64,000 nt of DNA from Ciborinia camelliae (taxonomy: Eukaryota > Ascomycota > Leotiomycetes > Helotiales > Sclerotiniaceae). Below, one piece after another: positions 39,545 to 50,110 of this stretch; the stretch's first letter is position 1, and every line of letters begins with the position of its first letter. The translations under genes were made by a program, and so were the position numbers. Under the pieces are notes generated by a model, which worked only from the letters and a program-made list of their open reading frames with translations, had not been told where the DNA came from and did no database searches. The stretch covers positions 2,058,565-2,122,564 of the forward strand of contig JANPYM010000006.1 in the NCBI GenBank assembly GCA_025890175.1, given 5' to 3'.

Positions 39545-42500
39545 AATTTATTATTTAAAAATATTATATTAATATTTATATTATTGATTTCAAAATTTTT
39601 GATAATAATTTTTGTAAATATAGTTTATAATATAAAATACTTATTAATTTTTACAAATATTTTTTTAAAATTAATATTTTTTTATTAAAAATAATTTTTA
39701 ATTACAAATCGTACTTTTTTTTTAACAATTTATTTAAATTAATTTAATTTATTCTTTAAAATTTATTTGAAAATTATTCATTTTATTTTTTTCGAAATTA
39801 TTTAAAAAATTTTGAAAATATTATTTTTTTGTAGATTTTTTAATTCAAATTTAATAATAAATATTTATATTGAAATATTCTTTTATATAATATTTTTAAG
39901 ATTTATTATTTTAATTAATATTTGAATATAAATTTGTTTTTTAATATTATTAATATTTATTTTTAAAACTTTAGTTTATTAAATAATTTGATTATTAAAA
40001 ATTGTTTTTAAATTTTTTTTTATAAAAATTAAATTTTAATTAGTTTTTTTATTTTATAAAACAATTAAAAAAATAATATTATTTGTTTTCTTTTTTTTTA
40101 AAAAACTTTTTATTTAAAATAACAAATTTCTTTTTTTGCTTATATTAAATATAAAAGTTTATAAATCTATATCAAATTACTTTTCAATCAAAATATTTTT
40201 AAACGAAAAATTATATTTATTAAAATCAATATTTATAATTTTAATAATTTTTTTGAAAAACAAATTTAATAATAAATATATATAATATTTTTTTATTTTT
40301 ATAAAAATATAATTTCTTTTTAATATTTTTAATTCGAATTTTTTTATTAGTTTTTTTGAATATTAAAAATTTTGAATAAATGTTTTACAATCAAAAATTC
40401 GAAATTTTAAAAAATCAAACAATTTGTTATAATATACTTCAAAAAAAGTAATTATAAATAAAAATAAATTGATATTATTAAATAAAAATGTATATATAAA
40501 AAATTGATTTATTAATTAAATAATATATTTTATAATAATTTTTTATTAATCGATTTTTAATTTAATTTAAAATAATAAATTTTAAGATTTAATATTAATA
40601 TCTTAAATTTTCTTTTTTGTAATATTATTTATAAAATATTTTTTAAAAAAAAAGAATTCAAATTATTAATTAATTTTTTTAAATTTTTTTTAAAATTAAA
40701 TATTAAATATTTTTTTTTATTATTAATTTATATAATTATAATTTTTAAATTAAATTTTTTTTTAATTATTTGAAATAGATTTGTTAATATTAAAATTATA
40801 ATTATAATTTTTTTATTTAAAATATATTAAATTTAATTAATTTAAATTATATTATTAATAATAATAATAAAATATTAATTTTTAATTAAAAAGATTAATT
40901 ATATTTCAAAAAAATTATAATAAATTTAATAAAATTTAATAAATATACAAATAATTATATATTTATTAAAATATTTTTTTATTTATTTTGCAAAATAAGA
41001 TTTATAAATTTTTTATTTTTTTGTTTTAATTTTATTATTAAATTTAAAATTAATTATATATTTTTTAAATCAATTTAATTAATTATAATTCAAATATTCA
41101 AAATATTTATAAATAAATTTTACAAATATTTTATTTAAATTTATATTTTTATTATATATAATTAAAACAAATTATTAAAAAATATATAAATCTCTTAACC
41201 TTTTAATAATAAAATATAATTAATTGAACCTTCAATATAATACAAAATCGTTTTCAAATATAATTTTATAATTGAAATCTATAAATAAGTTAACAAAAAT
41301 AAATTAAATAAAATCAAATTTAAATACAAATTATATATTAAATAATATTATTATTCCGATTTTAATTTTTTTAAAAATAATATTTTTAATAAAAAAATTA
41401 TTAACAATCTTTATATTTTTAAAAATTAATTAATATTAAATATATTTTAAATTATTAATTTATTTAATAAAATATTGGAAAACATTAAAATCAAATATTT
41501 ATTTAATTAAATTAATTATATATATAATTAAATCAAAATAAATAATATTATTATATTAATTATTAACAAAATTAATTTTAATATTTTTATTTTTATTTTT
41601 ATTTTTTTTATTAACAAAATTCTTTTTATTATTTTTAACATTTTTTTTAAATTTTTATTAAAATACAATAGTTTTTTTAATAATATTTTATTTTTAAACA
41701 AAAACAATATTAATTTTTAACAATTTTATTAATATTATTTTCGAAATTACTATTATTTTTGTTTCAATTATTTTGTTTAAAATTATTACAATTATTATAA
41801 TTTCGAAATTCATTATATCGTTTTCTTTTGTTATATCTATATTATAATTTTTAATTGTTAATAGTATTTATTATTACTATTATAATTGATTTTTTTATTA
41901 TTACAAAAATAATTATAATATTTTTAAAAAAAAAATTGAAATTAAAAATAAATATTTTGATTTATTGTTATTTAAATAGTTCAAAAAATTTAATTAAAAG
42001 TTGTTGAAAAACTTTTTTATTATTAATAATTCGAATATTGAAAAAAAAATTTTATTAAAAATAATAAAGTTATTCGAAAAATTAATAAAATAATTAAATT
42101 TTGAAATCGAATTTAATATAATAAAATTGTTTTTTGATTTTTATAATAAATTATAAATATATTAAATTATTATTTTTTTTTAATATTTTTTATATATTAA
42201 TAATATTAAAATTTTAAATAAAAAATATTAAAATTAAATAATATATATTATTAATATTAAAGTTTAAAATTAATAAAATATAATTGCAATACTTTTTGTA
42301 ATTATTAAATAAATCTTTATTATTTAAAATATTTAATTCTTTTTTAATATTTTTTATAATATTAATAGTTTTAACAAAAACTAGTAATATTAAAAAAATC
42401 GAATTTCTAAATTCATTTTAATTATTGTTTTTGAATATAATTACCTTTCCCTATTTTGTAATAACAAAAAAAAAATTAAAGAAAATTGCATTTGTATTTA

Positions 42501-42713
42501 ATATAATTATTAATAAAATATAATTATATAAACTTTATAACCTATTAAATATATAATTTATATATTATATATATAAATTCAAACTATATATAAAAATTGT
42601 AAAATAAATAAAAAATATTATATAATAAAAAAAGTTAAATTATTTTAAATAATAAAATAGATTTCGATTATCCATACTATAATGAATATAATATAATAAT
42701 ATAATCTTCAACA
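39545..42713 (-). mobile_element. Truncated Ty1/copia-like element in inverted orientation (copy IV)
   Basis: Reverse complement of the first two thirds of the copia element. The 5' LTR is 42543-42713 (reads TGTTGAAGATT on the minus strand). The internal part runs leftwards and stops at 39545, at a position equivalent to about 16,488 in copy I, exactly where copy III ends. Its 3' part is missing. All frames are broken by A/T-directed mutations. Confidence 0.8.
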
Positions 42714-42923
42714 AATTTGTTATAATATAGTTTAACAAAAAATAATATTTCTTTTTTTATTATAAGTATTATCAATAATATTAATATGTATAATCTTTAT
42801 TTTATATTACTAATTATTAAAATAAATTATAAAATAATAATTTGTAATTTATTAATTCTTTATTATTAATAAAAATATATTATTAATATTTTATTAAATG
42901 AATTATAGAATTTTATTAATGAA

Positions 42924-42958
<35 letters not shown>

Positions 42959-43583
42959 TAATATTAAAAAAAATAATATTAAGAACAACAAAAATAAAAA
43001 AATAAATAATATTAAAAGATAAGATAATAATTATATAATTTTAAGCGAAAAGGATTATAAAATTAATTATGGGATCGAATTTGGTGATGGCAAAGTCGAA
43101 AATCGTAATGGCTTTAATTTATCCAAAAGTGGTAATTAAATAAGCGAAGGTATAGAGGTTTTAAGTAATAATAAATTTGTTAATGATAGTATAAGAGAGA
43201 TTGATTTAAAATTGTATAGGGTAAGGTTTAATATGCAAATATTAAGGCTGTAAATATTAAGATTATTACAATTACAATTATAATAATGGGAATAAATATA
43301 AAATAAAATAAAAAATATGAAGTATTTTATATATATAAAAAAAATTTATTTGAAATATATATACTAGATAAATAGTTATAGATTGAATTGTTTTTGTATG
43401 GATTAATTGATATTATTAATAATAGTAATAATAGTAATAATATTGTATAAACTAAGATTTATAAAGAAAATGAATATATATATATAGATTATCTATAAAT
43501 ATTTTAAAATAATTTTAAAATAATTTTGATTTAATAAAAGATTTTAAAATACAAAAATGTTTAGTAAATTATTATAATAAAAT
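42714..43583. other. A/T-rich DNA, partly less decayed
   Basis: No gene. An AAT microsatellite lies at about 42,927-42,953. At about 43,060-43,260 the sequence keeps more G (GGGATCGAATTTGGTGATGG), but no protein is recognised. Confidence 0.5.
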
Positions 43584-43735
43584 TGTTGAAGATCATATTC
43601 ACTATAGTGACCGAGGTCTACCCCACTACCTAAAGTAGCTTAGCTTCCTCTATTGTACAGTACCCTCTACCTACTTTACAGTTCCTGTACATAGCTTTAG
43701 TCTACACATACAATACACATACTACATGTTCAATA
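43584..43735 (+). mobile_element. Solo LTR-1, nearly unmutated (152 bp)
   Basis: TGTTGAAGATCATATTC...ACATGTTCAATA with the 5 bp duplication AAAAT at 43579-43583 and 43736-43740. It keeps the CCGAGGTCTACCCC and GTACAGTACCCTC stretches that are lost in the RIP copies, so it shows what the family looked like before mutation. It is slightly shorter than the 164-171 bp copies near its 5' end. Confidence 0.92.
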
Positions 43736-43982
43736 AAAATAATAATAAAAATATTTGTATATAATTTAGAATTAAAAAAAAAAGCGATTTGAGATAATCT
43801 AATTCAAATAAAAGTATTTTTAGATATTATTATATAATCTTTCGATTATTGTAAGACTATTTTGAGATAATTTTATTACTATTTTGAGACTGTTTCAAAA
43901 TGCTAAATCGATCTTAAGATAGCTTAAATAATAGTAAATACGCAATAAAGAACAATTAAAGATTTAATATAATTGGAATTAT

Positions 43983-44068
43983 TTTTATAGAATTATTTTT
44001 ATAGAATTATTTTTATAGAATTATTTTTATAGAATTATTTTTATAGAATTATTTTTATAGAATTATTT
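43983..44068. repeat. 14 bp minisatellite (ATTTTTATAGAATT)n
   Basis: About six perfect tandem copies. A truncated or mutated LTR-1 starts at its right end (44070). Confidence 0.9.
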
Positions 44069-44069
44069 T

Positions 44070-44235
44070 TATTAAAGATTATATTACTATACTACATTCA
44101 CTATAGTATAAAGGACCCTGGTCTACCCCACGTACTAGTATAGCTTAGCTTTCTTCTATTCTATAGCACCTACTTTACAGTTCCTATATATAGCTTTAGT
44201 CTACACACATAATACAATATACTGCATGTTCAATA
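44070..44235 (+). mobile_element. LTR-1 copy, diverged (166 bp)
   Basis: TATTAAAGATTATATTACTATAC...GCATGTTCAATA. It is colinear with the other LTR-1 copies but has a small deletion and substitutions (GGACCCTGGTCTACC instead of GACCGAGGTCTACC). The flanks ATTTT and AATAT do not match; the left flank is a tandem array. Confidence 0.8.
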
Positions 44236-44328
44236 AATATAAGCGAAAAAAGCAACTTTCAGAAGATGATTATCTAAAAGTTGGGTTTTATTAGTAATTT
44301 TTAAATATATCAAATCGAATTGAATTTC

Positions 44329-44680
44329 GCGAACTGAGTTTAGCGAACTGAGTTTAGCGAAATAAGTTGAGCGAAATAAGTTGAGCGAATTGAGTTTAGC
44401 GAATTAAGTTGAGCGAATTAAGTTGAGCGAATTGAGTTTAGCGAATTGAGTTGAGCGAATTGAGTTTAGCGAATTGAGTTGAGCGAATTGAGTTTAGCGA
44501 ATTGAGTTTAGCGAATTGAGTTTAGCGAATTGAGTTGAGCGAATTGAGTTGAGCGAATTGAGTTGAGCGAATTGAGTTGAGCGAATTAAGTTGAGCGAAT
44601 TGAGTTGAGCGAACTGAGTTTAGCGAATTGAGTTTAGCGAATTGAGTTTAGCGAACTGAGTTTGGCGAACCGAATTTAGC
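44329..44680. repeat. 14 bp minisatellite (GCGAATTGAGTTKA)n
   Basis: About 25 copies of two interspersed unit types, GCGAATTGAGTTTA and GCGAATTGAGTTGA, with edge variants (GCGAACTGAG, GCGAAATAAG). It is rich in CpG and unmutated by RIP, although it is a repeat of about 350 bp. It is followed by a 20 bp 5' fragment of LTR-1 at 44733-44752. Confidence 0.92.
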
Positions 44681-44752
44681 GAAACGAACCGAATCGACTC
44701 TGACAAACGAAATATAATAAAATTAGTAAATTTGTTGAAGATTATATCACTA

Positions 44753-44926
44753 CAAGCTTTGCCTCCGACCCCTCAATGCCAGGAAAAACAATTCGCCTTA
44801 CTGCGCTCATCAAATCATTTTTCAAAACACTTTAAAACCTATAGTGTAGCTTGTTTGCCAAAGGCTATTAAATATTTAATCTGATAATATTAAAGCTATT
44901 CGCGAAATTCGCTTTTTTTTTGAAAT
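44753..44926. other. Unassigned normal-composition segment
   Basis: Directly follows a 20 bp LTR-1 fragment (44733-44752). The sequence is not RIP-damaged (CTCCGACCCCTCAATGCC), encodes nothing recognisable, and ends in GCGAAATTCGC just before the next array. It may be part of an unknown element that replaced the rest of the LTR. Confidence 0.4.
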
Positions 44927-45275
44927 AAAATAATTAATAAAATAATTAATAAAATAATTAATAAAATAATTAATAAAATAATTAATAAAATAATTAATAA
45001 AATAATTAATAAAATAATTAATAAAATAATTAATAAAATAATTAATAAAATAATTAATAAAATAATTAATAAAATAATTAATAAAATAATTAATAAAATA
45101 ATTAATAAAATAATTAATAAAATAATTAATAAAATAATTAATAAAATAATTAATAAAATAATTAATAAAATAATTAATAAAATAATTAATAAAATAATTA
45201 ATAAAATAATTAATAAAATAATTAATAAAATAATTAATAAAATAATTAATAAAATAATTAATAAAATAATTAATT
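44927..45275. repeat. 12 bp minisatellite (AAAATAATTAAT)n
   Basis: About 29 perfect copies with essentially no variation, suggesting very recent expansion or homogenisation. Confidence 0.95.
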
Positions 45276-45400
45276 ATTTTAAAAATATAATATAAATTTT
45301 AATTTTAATTTTATTATTTTTAAAATTTAATGAATTATTAATTATTATTTCTAAAATTTATACATTTTTTTAATTCTTTTTTAATTCTTTTTTAATTCTT

Positions 45401-46022
45401 TGTTAAATGCGTGGTTACACACAATAGCTGTAAGCTTTACCACTGCACCATGCACCCAAAACTACCCCAAAAGGTATAGTATCAAGGATTGATTCCTAAA
45501 AGCTTACTACTATATATATACCAACATTACGTAACTCTTTTTAGTTTATAACAATTGCCTTCCCTTTCAAAGCTTTTCGTTCCGAAAAGGCTTAACTTAG
45601 GGCTTCGAACAAGTTAGGGTATATATATATATAATTAATCATATGATTTTTCTAATAATTTAACTGCTACCCAATACTACCCTCATCATTTAGTAATCCA
45701 TACCCAATTAAAACTAATTCAATCAAAATATTATTAAATAAATTTAAAACTATCCAATCATTAAACAAATATATTTTCGCTTTAATTAGCTAAATTAAAT
45801 CCGCTAGCTCTACATTTATCCACTAATTAAAATCTTAGAATAAATTCACCAATAAAATCCCTAATACTTTGTTAAATGTGTGGTTATATACAATAACTAT
45901 AAACTTTACTACTACGCCATGTACCCAAAACTACCCCAAAAAGCATAGTATCAGGGATTGATTCCTAAAAGCTTACTACTATATATATACCAACATTACG
46001 CAACTCTTCTTAGTTCGTAACA
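45401..46022 (-). mobile_element. TRIM-like miniature LTR retrotransposon (622 bp)
   Basis: Two direct terminal repeats of exactly 153 bp (45401-45553 and 45870-46022), each TGTTA...TAACA, flank a 316 bp non-coding interior. The 5 bp duplication TTCTT is at 45396-45400 and 46023-46027. On the minus strand a purine tract (GAAAGGGAAGG, from 45558-45568) directly precedes the 3' LTR, which gives the orientation. The differences between the LTRs appear to be nearly all transitions. Each LTR contains TATATATATA and, on the minus strand, a tRNA-like stretch TGGTGCAGTGGTAAAGC. It is inserted in an 11 bp minisatellite (TTCTTTTTTAA) that continues on both sides. Confidence 0.9.
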
Positions 46023-46146
46023 TTCTTTTTTAATTCTTTTTTAATTCTTTTTTAATTCTTTTTTAATTCTTTTTTAATTCTTTTTTAATTCTTTTTTAAT
46101 TCTTTTTTAATTCTTTTTTAATTCTTTTTTAATTCTTTTTTAATTT
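46023..46146. repeat. 11 bp minisatellite (TTCTTTTTTAA)n
   Basis: About eleven copies to the right of the TRIM, with about three more to its left (45371-45400): one array split by the insertion. From 46147 to 46706 the sequence continues as irregular T-rich low-complexity DNA without genes. Confidence 0.9.
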
Positions 46147-46706
46147 CTTTTTATTCTTTATTTTTATTTTTATTTTCTTTTTCTATTTTTAATTATTTTC
46201 TTTTTTAATTTTTTTTTTAATTTTTTTTAATCTTTTTATTATTAATTATTTTTTCTAAATTTTATATAAATAATATTTTTTTTATATTTTTACTTTTTAA
46301 TTTTTAATTTTTAATTTTTTTCAATTTTTAATTTTTTTCAATTTTTAATTTTTTTTTAATTTTTTAATTTTTTAATTTTTTTAATTCTTTTTAATTATTA
46401 ATTAATATTTTCGAAATTTATAAATTTATATCTATATTTAATCTTTTTTCTTTTTAATTTATTTAATTATCTTTTAATTTTATTTTTTATTTTTTTTATT
46501 TATTTTTTTTATTAATTTATTTCATTAACTTTTTAATTAATTTTTTTATTCATTTTTTTATTAATTTTTTATTCAATTTTTCTTACTTTTTTATAAATAT
46601 TTTTATAAATATTTTTATTTATTTTTTTATTTATTTTTCATTAATTATTTTTATTAATCTTTTTTGAATATTTTTTAATTTCTTTTTTCTTTTTAATTCT
46701 TCATTT

Positions 46707-46980
46707 TGTGACGAAGTTACAGGGGTACGGGTCACGTGACTAGCACGTGACCTACGATCACGTGCCTGGTGGTGAATGCTCTTCATTCCTATAGTATTAG
46801 GTTCTAGGCATAGTACTCGCTTAGTACTATGCACTAGGCACTAGCGCCAGTTCAGTACAGCTACCTAGGTCTATATAAGGTTCAGCTATCCTGCACCTTC
46901 TTCTAGCATTAGAATCTAGATTTTCATCAATACGAATCTTAGTTCCTAAATCATTAGATCCCCAAGTCGTCCTCGTGATA
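46707..46980 (+). mobile_element. Solo LTR-A, unmutated (274 bp)
   Basis: TGTGACGAAGTTAC...CCTCGTGATA with the 5 bp duplication CATTT at 46702-46706 and 46981-46985. It holds several CACGTG palindromes near its 5' end, including an apparent 11 bp duplication (TAGCACGTGAC) that the 55,1xx copy lacks, and TCTATATAAGG at about 46,870-46,880 as a TATA box. Other copies: 48320-49377 (mutated, minus, split), 54715-54884 (partial, plus) and 55005-55199 (partial, minus). Confidence 0.92.
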
Positions 46981-47290
46981 CATTTATTTTATTTATTTTA
47001 TTTATTTTATTTATTTATTTTATTTATTTTATTTATTTTATTTATTTTATTTATTTTATTTATTTTATTTATTTTATTTATTTTATTTATTTTATTTATT
47101 TTATTTATTTTATTTATTTTATTTATTTTATTTATTTTATTTATTTTATTTATTTTATTTATTTTATTTATTTTATTTATTTTATTTATTTTATTTATTT
47201 TATTTATTTTATTTATTTTATTTATTTTATTTATTTTATTTATTTTATTTATTTTATTTATTTTATTTATTTTATTTATTTTATTTATTT
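46981..47290. repeat. 9 bp minisatellite (TTTATTTTA)n
   Basis: About 34 copies that begin inside the 3' target duplication of LTR-A. The 115-codon open frame here is only a translated repeat (Phe-Ile-Leu)n and is not a gene. From 47291 to 47655 follows normal-composition sequence with short GTAGGGTTCGTAG-like repeats and a GATAAG run (about 47,620-47,640), without a gene. Confidence 0.95.
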
Positions 47291-47655
47291 CATATGTTCG
47301 TAGGGTTTGTAAAGTTTCGTAGGGTTCGTAGAATTCGTAGGATTTATAGGTTCGTAGATTGTAAAATCACTTATAGCTTTTGAACCACATCTCGTACAAT
47401 TAATTTAATTAGATCGTCAGATAGATTCGAAGATTCTTTTCAATATTGTATACTTCGATTCTATTTTATTCATTGTTGAAAGAAGTGTATTAATTTCAAA
47501 GGACTTTCAAAGAGCTACACGTGATTTTTCAGAATACTAGTAGTGTTCCAACATCGTGCACGATCCACTGCGTCATAAGAGTGTTTTAAAATATATATAA
47601 GAAGAAGATAAGAAGAATTTATATAAGATAAGATAAGATATATATATAAGAAGAT

Positions 47656-47806
47656 GTAGACTAAAGCTATGTATAGGAACTGTAAAGTAGGTAGAGGGGT
47701 ACTGTACAACAGAGGAAGCTAAGCTACTCTAGGTAGTGGGGTAGACCTCGGTGACCTCGGTCAATCATACTATAGTGAATATGGTATAGTAATATGATCT
47801 TCAACA
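47656..47806 (-). mobile_element. LTR-1 copy, 3' end replaced by a microsatellite
   Basis: The minus strand reads TGTTGAAGATCATATTACTATACC... from 47806 and follows the family to GTCTACATC, where it passes into a (TA)n/(GATAA)n-like tract. It contains a small internal duplication GACCTCGGT. Mostly unmutated. Confidence 0.85.
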
Positions 47807-48319
47807 GATTCAAACGATTTTTTATCTTTTTTTAATATAGATACAATTTTTAAATCAAATGTAATACTTAAATTGAATGCAAAATAAATGTATTCTGATT
47901 TCCTTATTAACTAATATCATTTAGATATTAAAAAATATTTAAAATACGCTATATACTACCTATAAATTATATACATATTTTAATAGTATTTTGATATAAC
48001 CATCATTGATATATTTTATAGTATAAATAAAATTTTGATAATTCAAACAATTTTGAATTTCAATTAATTAATTATAATAATTTTAAAACTGTATAATAAT
48101 TACAAATAAGCGTTATTAGTTTAAATTAGTTTAATATAAATTTTATACATTTTTAGTATAACAAAAAATAAATAGTTTTAAATTTCAAATTTTGAAAAAT
48201 TTGGTTTAAGTTTTATACCTTAAATTTAAAATATTTTAGATTTTGTAAAAGTTTATAAGTTAATCTGTAATGACGGTAGTCGTTAGCTTTACCACTGCGC
48301 CAACTGACCTAAAAAGGTA
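47807..48319. other. A/T-rich DNA with a tRNA-like patch
   Basis: No gene. At about 48,273-48,313 the minus strand reads GGTCAGTTGGCGCAGTGG followed by TAAAGC, a good match to a tRNA 5' half with an A box. No complete cloverleaf can be drawn, so it is not called a tRNA gene. It directly adjoins the mutated LTR-A that follows and may be part of its end. Confidence 0.5.
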
Positions 48320-48530
48320 TGATACAGGACGACTTGGGAATCTAATGAACAAAGAACTAAGGTTTGTATTAATAAAAATCTAGATTTTAATATTAAAAAA
48401 AGATATAGAATAATTGAATCTTATATAGACCTAGATAATTATATTAAATTAACGTTAATACCTAATATATAATATTAAACAAACATTATACTTAAAATCT
48501 AATACTATAAAAATGAAAAGTATTTATTAT

Positions 48531-49310
48531 TCTTGAACATGTAGTGTGTGTATTGTGTAAGTAGACTAAAGCTATGTACAGGAACTGTAAAGTACCTTAG
48601 CGGAGGTACCAGGTGTTAAGAAACCGTTAATATACTATATCTATTATAAAAAGCTGTGTTTGAAAACTATAAATCGTGATTTCGAAAGTAAACTATATAT
48701 ATAAAGATAAATAATCTATAAATATAAATTATATATAAATATAAATAATATTTAATTATAAATTATATTTTAACAAAAAAGCTGTATTTAAACCGAAACA
48801 TCGTTTTTGAATCAAAACACCGTTTTTGAAAATAAATCGTTTAACGAAAAAGCCGTATTTAAATCGAAACACCGTTTTTGAAACTATTTTAACTATATAA
48901 TTTTATTTATTTCTAATTAATCAAAACAAAACATATCCTTTATAGTGTAATGGTAATGCGTTTGATTTGAATTTCAAAGTTGAAAAAAAAAACCAATTGA
49001 AAATATAAAATATGAAATATCTTAATCGATATTTATTTTTATTTTTTTTAAATTAAAAATATTTAATAAAAACAATTTATATTTTCAAAAACGCTTTATT
49101 TTCAAATATAATACAAATACTTCATCAACTGAGATATGGTTTTTGAACCTAATCACAATGAAATCACTGTTTCTAAACCCCTAGTACCTCCGCTAAGGTA
49201 GGTAGAGGGTACTGTACAATAAAGCAAGCTAAGCTACTTTAGGTAGTAGGGTAGACCTCGGTCATTTATACTACTATAGTGAATATGGTATAGTGATATG
49301 ATCTTCAACA
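48531..49310 (-). mobile_element. Solo LTR-1, split by a MITE
   Basis: Complete solo LTR with the 5 bp duplication ATTAT at 48526-48530 and 49311-49315. Without the MITE and its duplicated TA it is 174 bp, close to the other LTR-1 copies. Lightly mutated. Confidence 0.9.
48595..49198. mobile_element. 604 bp MITE with TA duplication (Tc1/mariner-type)
   Basis: Terminal inverted repeats CCTTAGCGGAGGTAC...GTACCTCCGCTAAGG extend imperfectly to about 30 bp (followed by YAGGKGTTWAGAAAC). TA is duplicated at 48593-48594 and 49199-49200, and the undisturbed site AAAGTAGGTAGAGG is known from other LTR-1 copies. The interior has no ORF but has repeated CCGTTTTTGAA motifs (48,800-48,885). At about 48,945-48,982 lies a tRNA-like stretch beginning TAGTGTAATGGTAATGCG. 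TA-flanked, non-coding and TIR-bearing: a non-autonomous Tc1/mariner-superfamily element. Confidence 0.92.
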
Positions 49311-49377
49311 ATTATTAGGTATATAATTATAAATTACATACTAATTATATAATCTATATTCTTATAATTTTATTATA

Positions 49378-49758
49378 TTATTCTTTGGTTTTAAATTGAT
49401 GAGCCTTTACAAAATATAAAATTTGAATCTTTTTTGTTAATTATTTTTTTGTTTATAGTTTATTAGATTTGCAGTATAAAATTGAAAAATTAAAATTATT
49501 AGATTTGTAAGAATATTGTTTATAAAAAATTTATTAATATTTTATCATTTATAATTAATATTTTGATTAATGGATTCGAAGAATCAAGTTCAATTTCAAA
49601 GTACCATGTATTATGTTATAATTACATAATACATATACTATAAGAGAGATTATTTTCTAAAAATGTATCACTCTAAAGATCGCTTCTGAATGGTTATAAA
49701 TCATTGATCCGTATCTTTTAACTAACTCGCTAAAAATCCCGATCACATACTTATTTAA
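49378..49758. other. Unassigned A/T-rich segment
   Basis: No gene. Moderately A/T-rich, fading into normal composition at about 49,560. Nothing recognisable. Confidence 0.45.
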
Positions 49759-50066
49759 TCTACCTAGCCTACCTAGCTTACCTAGCCTACCTAGCTTACC
49801 TAACCTACCTAGCTTACCTAACCTACTTAGCTTACCTAACCTACCTAGCTTACCTAACCTATTTAGCCTACCTAGCTTACCTAACCTATCTAGCCTATCT
49901 AGCTTACCTAACCTACCTAGCCTACCGTAGCCTATCTAGCTTACCTAGCCGAACCTAGCCGAACCTAGCCGAACCTAACCGAACCTATCTACCTACCTAC
50001 CCTACGAATCGTACGAACCTACGAATCGTACGAACCTACGAACCTACGAACCTACGAACCTACAAA
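49759..50066. repeat. Minisatellite complex (CCTACCTAG / CTTACCTAA, then CGAACCTA)
   Basis: About 25 nine-base units of two alternating types (49,759 to about 49,945). They pass into CCGAACCTAG units (about 49,948-49,988) and then ACGAACCTACGAACC units to about 50,066. The gradual change shows one array type evolving into the next. Not RIP-damaged. Confidence 0.9.
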
Positions 50067-50110
50067 TCGAGCGTAGCGAGGAATAAGGGTTTGGGGGCTT
50101 GCCCCACAAA

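Larger units (their letters stand above)
48320..49377 (-). mobile_element. RIP-mutated LTR-A, split by a nested LTR-1
   Basis: On the minus strand the two flanks of the LTR-1 at 48531-49310 join into one LTR-A: the left flank matches the region from TCTTCATTCC...CCAAGTCGTCC, and the right flank (49316-49377) matches the first 70 bases, including the CACGTG zone in mutated form. All differences that I compared are transitions. The exact left end is uncertain (about 48,320). Confidence 0.8.

Noticed and set aside
11908..43583. Mitochondrial DNA or a centromere as the explanation of the A/T block
   Set aside because: LTR retroelements with target duplications and transition-only differences between repeat copies point to nuclear RIP-damaged repeats. 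No mitochondrial genes are visible. A centromere cannot be excluded but has no direct support.
44329..45275. CRISPR-like arrays
   Set aside because: The arrays are head-to-tail units of 12-14 bp without spacers.
46975..47322. 115-codon ORF with Phe-Ile-Leu repeats
   Set aside because: It is a 9 bp minisatellite read in one frame, without start context, splice signals or non-repeat coding sequence.
48270..48313. Possible tRNA gene on the minus strand
   Set aside because: The A box and D-arm look good, but no proper anticodon arm, T arm with B box or acceptor pairing could be found.
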